The notes under the pieces were generated by a model, which was not told where the DNA came from, made no database searches, and saw only the letters and a list, made by a program, of their open reading frames with translations. Made by a program: the position numbers and the translations under genes. Below, one piece after another: positions 52,011 through 57,397 of a stretch of 57,397 nt of DNA. Positions within the stretch are counted from its first letter, which is position 1. The number at the start of each line of letters is the position of its first letter. The stretch comes from Microbacterium sp. oral taxon 186 str. F0373. Its GTDB lineage: Bacteria; Actinomycetota; Actinomycetes; Actinomycetales; Microbacteriaceae. The stretch lies in the NCBI RefSeq assembly GCF_000411455.1, contig NZ_KE150457.1, positions 690,562-747,958 on the forward strand, read 5' to 3'.

Positions 52011-54470
52011 ATGAGACGAACAGCACTTCCGCGCACCCTCGCACGCGGTCTGGTCTCCGCCTGCGCCGCGACCGCACTCGTCGTCACGAGTCTCGCCGTC
52101 GCTCCCGCCGCGACCGCCGCGACGACCGGCACCGATACCTTCGAACGCTCCGTGGCGAGCGGATGGGGTCCCTCCATCGACGGGCGCTCGTGGTCGACGA
52201 CAGCACCGTCGTCGACGAGCGTGGCGGGCGGGTCTGCCCGGGTATCCTCCGATCCCGGAACACAGACCACCCAGACCCTGTCCGGCGGGATGCCGCAGGA
52301 TGCCACCCTCTCCGCGCTCCTCTGGCCGGAGTCGCGCACGGCGACCGGAAACGGCCCCACGATCTCCCTCGTCGCCCGCTCGGAGGGCAAGACCTCTTAC
52401 CAGGCGCGCGTGCGCTTCGGCACGAGCGGCGTGAACCTCTGGCTCAGCCGGATGGATACGCGCGGCGCCGAGAGCGTGCTCGCCTCGAGCAAGCCGATCG
52501 CCTCGATCGCGGCGGGTCAGAAGGTTCGTGCGGAGCTCTCCGTGTCGGGACAGTCTCCCGTCGTACTCAAGGCCCGTGTCTGGATCGATGGGGCGGCCCA
52601 GCCCACCTCGTGGCAGCAGACCATCTCGGACTCGTCCGACGCCCGCGTGCGCGCGGCGGGATCCGCCGCGGTCAGCACCCACCTGTCCTCGGGCTCGCCG
52701 GCGATGGCGGTGCGCGTGGATGATGTGACCCTACTCGCCGCCACCGCGGCATCCACCCCCACGCCGGAGCCGACGGCGACGGCGACGCCGACACCCACCC
52801 CAACGCCGACAGCGCAGCCTGGGTCGACGACCGCCGGAGCGACGGCGGGCAGCGCCGCCGTCGGATCCACGCGGTACACGGTGCCCGCGGGTGCCATCTA
52901 CGCGGCGGCGAAGGGCACGCGCACCGGAGCCGGAACCGCGAACAATCCCTACGGGAGCGCAGCGTACGCCGTCGAGAAGGCTCCGAACGGATCCACGATC
53001 GTGCTGCGCGGCGGCACGTACCGCGAGTCTGTCTACATCGGCTTCAACAGGAAGCTCACGATCCAGTCGTACCCCGGCGAGGCCGTGTGGTTCGACGGAA
53101 GCTCGCCGGTGAGCGGGTGGACGAAGTCCGGATCCACGTGGATCGCGAACTGGAATCACTCATTCGACCGCCGCGTCTCATTCAATGCGAACCTCGACGA
53201 GACGGCGCGCTTCACCGACTCCCGCAACCCCCTCGCCGGCTACCCCGAACAGGTCTGGATCGATGGCGAGCCGCTGCGTCAGGTCGGCAGCGCAACGCAG
53301 GTCACGAGCGGAACCTTCTTCGCAGACACGTCCGCAAAGCGTCTGGTGATCGGATCGGATCCCTCCGGTCGCCGCGTCGAAGCGAGCACCCTGACCCGCG
53401 CCATCCAGGTGCAGGGCGCGGGAACGACGCTGCGTGGCTTCGGGGTGCAGCGCTACGCGACGACCCTCAACATGATGGGCACCGTGACCGCCGAAGTGGA
53501 CAACATCACCCTGGAGAACCTCGTCGTGCGCGACAACGCGACGATCGGCATCTACGCCTGGAACGACAACCAGACGCTCAAGAAGCTCACGGTGACCGGT
53601 AACGGGATGCTGGGCATCGGCGCGAACGGCACGCACAACCTCCGCATCACGAACTCGGTCGTCAGCGGCAACAATGCGCAGGCCTTCAAACCGGCACCCG
53701 TGTCCGGCGGCATGAAGCTGTCCGGGATCGACAAAGGCCTCGTCTCCGGCAATGTCGTCGCCAACAACGACAGCGCGGGCGTGTGGTTCGACGTGAGCTC
53801 CTACGATCTCATCGTCACCGGCAACCGGGTCACCGGCAACTCGACGACCGGGGTGCAGGTCGAGATCAGCGAGAAGGCGATCATCGCCGACAACTACATC
53901 TCGGGCAACGACATCGGGCTGCAGATCAGCAACAGCGGATCCGTACAGGTGTGGAACAACGCGATCGACGGCGTGAAGCGCGCGTTGAGCTTCACGCACG
54001 ACAGTCGTCGCCAAGAGGTGTCGTCGCTGGCATCCAAGATTCCGTGGGTGATGAAGAACATCACACTGCGCAACAACGCCATTTCGTATAGCGCGGGCGG
54101 CTCATGCCCGATGCTCACGCAGGACTACAGCCAGAAGATGTACGGCAACGACTTCGGCATAAGCCTGGACGGCAATGTCTACCACCGTGCGACCGCTTCG
54201 GCTCCCAGCAACTTCGCCTGCTGGGCGAACGGGACGGCCGGCACCCGGAGCTTCAAGACACTCGAGGACTTCTCGCGCTTCACCGGCAACGACCAGAGGT
54301 CGGCGCTGTGGATGGGAAACCCGATCTTCGCATCCGATCTGAAGGTGGTGTCCGCCGTCCTGACCGCGCCGAAGGCCACGACCTACGGCCTTCCATCGGA
54401 TGTCGCGACCGCCATCGGCCAGAAGGCGGGCGCCACCCGCGTCGGCCCGTTCACGACACCCGCGAAGTAG
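52011..54470 (+). CDS. Secreted right-handed beta-helix protein, polysaccharide-active candidate
   Basis: About 819 residues from this start. A Sec signal (RTLARGLVSACAATALVVTSLAVAPAATAA) is followed by a beta-sandwich domain (about 45-225, DTFERSVASGWG to MAVRVDDVTLL). A Thr/Pro linker (TPEPTATATPTPTPT) leads to a parallel beta-helix domain from about 280. It shows pectate-lyase-like repeats (LVVRDNATIGIYAWN, NTLKKLTVTGNGMLGIG, VVANNDSAGVWFD, LIVTGNRVTGNSTTGVQVE). Such proteins cut or bind acidic polysaccharides. ATG 52011 gives the best signal peptide; the frame is open to ATG codons at 51966 and 51933. It may trim the polymer made by this locus. Confidence 0.82.
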   Translation: MRRTALPRTLARGLVSACAATALVVTSLAVAPAATAATTGTDTFERSVASGWGPSIDGRSWSTTAPSSTSVAGGSARVSSDPGTQTTQTLSGGMPQDATLSALLWPESRTATGNGPTISLVARSEGKTSYQARVRFGTSGVNLWLSRMDTRGAESVLASSKPIASIAAGQKVRAELSVSGQSPVVLKARVWIDGAAQPTSWQQTISDSSDARVRAAGSAAVSTHLSSGSPAMAVRVDDVTLLAATAASTPTPEPTATATPTPTPTPTAQPGSTTAGATAGSAAVGSTRYTVPAGAIYAAAKGTRTGAGTANNPYGSAAYAVEKAPNGSTIVLRGGTYRESVYIGFNRKLTIQSYPGEAVWFDGSSPVSGWTKSGSTWIANWNHSFDRRVSFNANLDETARFTDSRNPLAGYPEQVWIDGEPLRQVGSATQVTSGTFFADTSAKRLVIGSDPSGRRVEASTLTRAIQVQGAGTTLRGFGVQRYATTLNMMGTVTAEVDNITLENLVVRDNATIGIYAWNDNQTLKKLTVTGNGMLGIGANGTHNLRITNSVVSGNNAQAFKPAPVSGGMKLSGIDKGLVSGNVVANNDSAGVWFDVSSYDLIVTGNRVTGNSTTGVQVEISEKAIIADNYISGNDIGLQISNSGSVQVWNNAIDGVKRALSFTHDSRRQEVSSLASKIPWVMKNITLRNNAISYSAGGSCPMLTQDYSQKMYGNDFGISLDGNVYHRATASAPSNFACWANGTAGTRSFKTLEDFSRFTGNDQRSALWMGNPIFASDLKVVSAVLTAPKATTYGLPSDVATAIGQKAGATRVGPFTTPAK

Positions 54471-54483
54471 CCGCTGCGAGCTC

Positions 54484-54489
54484 TAGCAT
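54484..54489 (+). promoter_or_regulatory. -10 hexamer (TAGCAT) of the downstream glycosyltransferase
   Basis: TAGCAT followed by six bases and then ATG at 54496, giving a leaderless transcript and a separate transcription unit after the beta-helix gene. Confidence 0.45.
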
Positions 54490-54495
54490 GGGTCC

Positions 54496-55566
54496 ATGGG
54501 GGCAACGGGGGCAGTGCGCGCACGGGGGATGAGCGGGGCGGGCGGGTCGGACGACGTGGTTGTCTTCTATCCGGCCGGCAAGGACCTCGCCGGCTGGGCT
54601 CGCGACTATGGGGCGGGTGCTCGGCCTGACGCGTGGCCGTACGGCCTGAACAAGCTTGCGCACCACGTGTCGAGTGTCAAAGCCCGCAATCTTCCGCGCG
54701 ACACAGCCATGCAGGGCGCCCTGCGCCGACTGATGCGCGCCACCCCGCCGGCTCTGTGGCGTGGCCGCGGACCTGTGGGCCTGGTCTGGGATGAGAACTC
54801 CGTCGACAGACTGGCCGCCGTCCCCGCCCTGCGATCCCGATTCAGCGGTGTTGTGTGGCTGACCGACCAGCTGGCGACGAAGGAGCCGTCGTGGCTGGCG
54901 GAGAGACGATCGATGCTGCGCCGCATGGACGGCCTCTGGGTGCTCAGTTCGGCGCAGGTCGGGCCGCTCCAGCACTTCATCGGCGAGGACGGCCCTCGGG
55001 TGCACCACGTCGTCTTCGGAGTGGATGCCGATTTCTTCCACGCGGCGCCGCCGCCGGAAACGCCGCTGCTGGTGAGCGTGGGCGGGGATCGCGATCGCGA
55101 TGCGGCGACACTGTTCCGCGCGCTCGCACGGGTGCGGCACGAGCGGCCCGACGTCGAGATCATCATTCAGACGACGTCACGGGAGGAGCCGCCGGCGGGG
55201 GTGACCCTCGTCCCGCACCTCTCACACGGGGAGCTCCGCCAGCTGTACCAGCGCGCCTCGGTCTGCGTCATCGCGACCAGGCCGAACACCCACGTCTCCG
55301 GGATGACGGTGGGGCTGGAGAGCATGGCGACGGGGCGCCCGCTCATCATCACCGAGACGCCGGGAATGGCGGACTACTTCGGCGGCACCGACGGCGCGCA
55401 GATGGTGGCGCCGTCCGATGCCGACGCTCTCGCCGCCGCTGCCCTACGGCTCCTGAACGACCCGACGCAACGGCAGCGACGAGGCCAGGCGGCGAGAGCG
55501 CACGTCGAGGGCGGATTCACCACGGACCATCTCGGTGCGCGTGTCGCCGCCGTCGTCTCCGTCTGA
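54496..55566 (+). CDS. Glycosyltransferase, GT4-like
   Basis: 356 residues. GT-B fold with a short N-terminal half (VVVFYPAGKDLAGWARDYGAG, VGLVWDENSVDRL) and a donor half with LLVSVGGDRDRDAATLFRALARV, ASVCVIATRPNTHVSGMTVGLESMATGRPLIITETPGMADYF. The ATG at 54496 fits the leaderless rule; M12 at 54529 is the alternative. It probably contributes another sugar to the polymer. Convergent with the acyltransferase gene. Confidence 0.85.
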   Translation: MGATGAVRARGMSGAGGSDDVVVFYPAGKDLAGWARDYGAGARPDAWPYGLNKLAHHVSSVKARNLPRDTAMQGALRRLMRATPPALWRGRGPVGLVWDENSVDRLAAVPALRSRFSGVVWLTDQLATKEPSWLAERRSMLRRMDGLWVLSSAQVGPLQHFIGEDGPRVHHVVFGVDADFFHAAPPPETPLLVSVGGDRDRDAATLFRALARVRHERPDVEIIIQTTSREEPPAGVTLVPHLSHGELRQLYQRASVCVIATRPNTHVSGMTVGLESMATGRPLIITETPGMADYFGGTDGAQMVAPSDADALAAAALRLLNDPTQRQRRGQAARAHVEGGFTTDHLGARVAAVVSV

Positions 55567-55581
55567 TCCGAACCGCCCGGA

Positions 55582-56145
55582 TCAGGCGGGAGCCGAGCCC
55601 CAGTCGGTGACCTGGCCGACCTCACGCGCCGGGTTGCCGCTCACGATGACGCCCGGTGCCACGGACCGCCGCACGATCGAGCCGGCGCCAACGACGGCGC
55701 CCTCTCCGACGGTGACACCCTTCAGCACCATGGAGCGAGCGCCGATGAGCGCGCGCGGACCCAACACGATCGCCGCCTTGTGGGGGCGTCGGGTCCCGTC
55801 CGCGTTTTCGATCCAGTGGAAGTCGGTGTCCATGATCTGCACATCCCACGACACGCGCGTTCCCCGCTCGATCGTGACACTCGTGGCGGCATTGACGATC
55901 GTCCGGTCTCCCAGCTTCGCGCCTTCGCGCAGCGTGAACGTCGCGCCGTCACCGACCCAGATGCGCACGCCGGTGGTCAGCGTCGCGCCGCGCTCGATTC
56001 GATAGCGTCCGGGGCCGCTCAGCCGGACGCCGCGTCCGATTCGAGCGCCCGGATGCCCGCGGAGCACCCCCCGCGCATACGAGAGCAGGTGCCGCCGCCG
56101 CGACCAGACGCCGCGCAGTAGCCGGCGGAGGTTCGGTGTCGACAT
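55582..56145 (-). CDS. Hexapeptide-repeat (left-handed beta-helix) acyltransferase
   Basis: 187 residues. Repeated hexapeptides (GARIGRG, GATLTTG, GDGATFT, GAKLGDRTIVNAA, VTVGEGAVVGAGSIV) form a left-handed beta-helix, with the loop QIMDTDFHWIE holding the catalytic His and the ending GNPAREVG. This is the WcaF/maltose-O-acetyltransferase type that adds acetyl groups to sugars of exopolysaccharides. It follows the next glycosyltransferase on the same strand after a 6-base gap. Confidence 0.9.
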   Translation of the reverse strand: MSTPNLRRLLRGVWSRRRHLLSYARGVLRGHPGARIGRGVRLSGPGRYRIERGATLTTGVRIWVGDGATFTLREGAKLGDRTIVNAATSVTIERGTRVSWDVQIMDTDFHWIENADGTRRPHKAAIVLGPRALIGARSMVLKGVTVGEGAVVGAGSIVRRSVAPGVIVSGNPAREVGQVTDWGSAPA

Positions 56146-56151
56146 GCGTTC

Positions 56152-57294
56152 TCACCCTTCGATTCCATACAACCACTCCCGGGCGGCGGTCCGGCCGTCC
56201 CGGTCCGGCAGGGCACGTTGCACGTCGCCCGGCGTGACCGACAGGCGTAGCGCGTCGATCATCGCGCCCGCAAGCCGCTCTGCGACCTGCGCCTCCGGCA
56301 CGACGGCGTGCTCGTGGGCTCTCAGCCACGGGGCGATGCCGGTCTCATCGGTCGTCACCACGACGCACCCGTAGGCCAGTCCTTCGACGAGCGGCAGACC
56401 GATCTGCTCCTTCCACAGCGGCCGGCGGCGCGAGGGGAGCACGAGCACCTTGGCGCGCGCGAGCTGGTCGAGGATGACGTCACGCGGCGGCGCGACGAAG
56501 AGCTCCACGCGGGGATCCGCCTTTGACAGCAGCCGCGCCTGTTCCACACCGTCGCCCCGTCCGACGATGACGAGCCGGGCCTGGACGATGGTGTCGCGCA
56601 CCTGCGACCACGCCGCCATGACGTCGGGAAAGCCCTTGCGCGCCGCCAGATCGCCGAGAAACAGGATGCTCGGCGGACGCGCGACGTCCGCACTCGCCCC
56701 GAGGTCGACCGCGACGGGCAGCGCCTCGACGAGGCGCGCAGCACCGCGTCGAGTGCTCCCGAACTCATCACGATAGAGATCCCGCGCATCGGGCGTCCCG
56801 AAGGCGATCCGGTCGAGCGAGCGGGCGACCCGTCGCGCGAGAGGGCGCTGCAGTTCGAACTTCACCCGCGCCTTCCAGGGCAGGTTGGCGCGCAGCGTCG
56901 AGGTCGGCACGTTCGCGATGGCGTAGGTGACGACCGTCGGCCGGGGGCGCCTCGTCAGGAACGCCCGCACCCGCGCCGCACCGATGAAGAGCAGGCTGCG
57001 CAGCGCGGCACGGGTCACCAGCGGCTCGTTGACCTCTACGAGATCAACGGCGTGGGTTGCCGCGTACCAGGCGGCGCCGATGAGGCTGGCGCGCTCGACA
57101 CGGACACCATCCGCCACGCGCTCGTCGAAGTCGTAGCGCTTCTCTCGATAGAGCAGCGTCACCCCGTCGGTGTCGGCGATGCGCTCGAGATGCGCCGTGC
57201 GCGCGACCTCGTAGAGCTGGACGACATTTCTGCCGCCCGTTCCTGAGGGTGCCCCCGAGTCCGCGCGCACGCCGGCGGTCTTCGTCTCACTCAA
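56152..57294 (-). CDS. Glycosyltransferase, GT4 family
   Basis: 380 residues. The N-terminal acceptor half has RNVVQLYEVARTAHLERIAD and DLVEVNEPLVTRAALRSL. The donor half has ILFLGDLAARKGFPDVMAAWSQVRD, ARLVIVGRGDGVEQARLL, LARAKVLVLPSRRRPLWKEQIGLPLVEGLAYGCVVVTTDETGIAPWL, where the E-x7-E region is E-QIGLPLVE. The start appears to be TTG at 57294, overlapping the upstream stop as TTGA. It is probably part of the leftward unit with the acyltransferase and the gene at the window edge. Confidence 0.87.
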   Translation of the reverse strand: MSETKTAGVRADSGAPSGTGGRNVVQLYEVARTAHLERIADTDGVTLLYREKRYDFDERVADGVRVERASLIGAAWYAATHAVDLVEVNEPLVTRAALRSLLFIGAARVRAFLTRRPRPTVVTYAIANVPTSTLRANLPWKARVKFELQRPLARRVARSLDRIAFGTPDARDLYRDEFGSTRRGAARLVEALPVAVDLGASADVARPPSILFLGDLAARKGFPDVMAAWSQVRDTIVQARLVIVGRGDGVEQARLLSKADPRVELFVAPPRDVILDQLARAKVLVLPSRRRPLWKEQIGLPLVEGLAYGCVVVTTDETGIAPWLRAHEHAVVPEAQVAERLAGAMIDALRLSVTPGDVQRALPDRDGRTAAREWLYGIEG

Positions 57295-57397
57295 GGAATC
57301 GTGGTGACGGTGAGGTTGTCGAAGGTGAGGGTCGCGGGAACGTTGACCGCGGTGTTGGGCATGTACGCGTACACACCCGCCGAACCGGCCACCTGCA
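57291..57397 (-). CDS. C-terminal end of a secreted beta-sandwich-like protein (partial)
   Basis: The minus-strand frame is open from the right window edge and ends with TGA at 57291-57293. The visible tail reads AGVYAYMPNTAVNVPATL then TFDNLTVTTIP. The closing FDNLTVT strand is the usual last strand of LamG- or carbohydrate-binding-like beta-sandwiches and recalls VRVDDVTLL of the beta-helix protein at 52011. The rest lies outside the window, so the family is not certain. Confidence 0.5.
   Translation of the reverse strand, partial: QVAGSAGVYAYMPNTAVNVPATLTFDNLTVTTIP

Overview
The DNA is uniformly GC-rich. Gene families and gene order (ppa-tilS-hpt-ftsH-folEPBK-lysS, clpC, radA, a DUF3180 and paired bacterial-PH-domain block) point to a high-GC Gram-positive of the Microbacteriaceae, most like Microbacterium. 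This is inferred from gene content, not from a marker-gene alignment. Many genes have a TAnnnT-like -10 hexamer exactly six bases before the start codon, so leaderless transcripts look common. I used this spacing to choose several starts.

Layout. 1-1423: mobile-element debris, with the right end of an ISL3-family element abutting a 5'-truncated IS481-family transposase. 1553-1643: tRNA-Ser(CGA), read leftward with its own terminator. 1766-8466: MFS drug exporter, DUF899 protein, L-lactate dehydrogenase, RadA, an SseB-like protein, a candidate C-rich-loop small RNA (6951-7092), a membrane-anchored protein and an ArgA-like acetyltransferase. 8514-12708: a tightly overlapping operon of circularly permuted ATP-grasp/alpha-E, transglutaminase and class-I-glutaminase-like hydrolase, an amidoligase-type cassette. 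12866-15391: clpC. 15659-17001: an intact IS3-family element, sitting directly beside a palindromic operator upstream of a DUF2975-type membrane protein and a small XRE regulator.

18157-26088: cardiolipin synthase, a DUF4192 protein, the PTS-dependent dihydroxyacetone kinase operon dhaKLM with a divergent IclR regulator, and lysS. 26169-33894: a long leftward run (ftsH, folE, folP, folB, folK, DUF3180, two PH-domain proteins, a DUF2520 protein) in which most neighbours overlap by 4 bp. 34025-38384: hpt and tilS, separated by a three-gene cassette (small helical protein, DUF1023 lipase-like protein, lipoprotein) that looks like a type VII-secretion-style lipase/immunity module. 38555-41163: ppa, an M23 peptidase, and tRNA-Glu, tRNA-Asp and tRNA-Phe. 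41297-42603: a second IS3-family element next to a gene remnant.

42834-57397: an exopolysaccharide locus. It holds a priming sugar transferase behind a G-tract leader with a 15-codon leader ORF, glycosyltransferases, a low-molecular-weight tyrosine phosphatase, a Wzx-like flippase, a fused Wzz/BY-kinase, a Wzy-like membrane protein, a secreted beta-helix protein and a hexapeptide acyltransferase. It continues past the right edge. Together these supply initiation, repeat-unit assembly, flipping, polymerisation, length control and surface processing of one polymer.

The most interesting leads are: (1) the small RNA with three CCCCCAA motifs, matched by TTGGGGG in the flippase leader, one copy in a hairpin loop and one at the ribosome binding site; (2) the lipase/lipoprotein cassette; (3) the ATP-grasp/transglutaminase/C26 operon; (4) the leader peptide and G-tracts of the polysaccharide operon. 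All rest on sequence reading only; no searches or folding programs were run.
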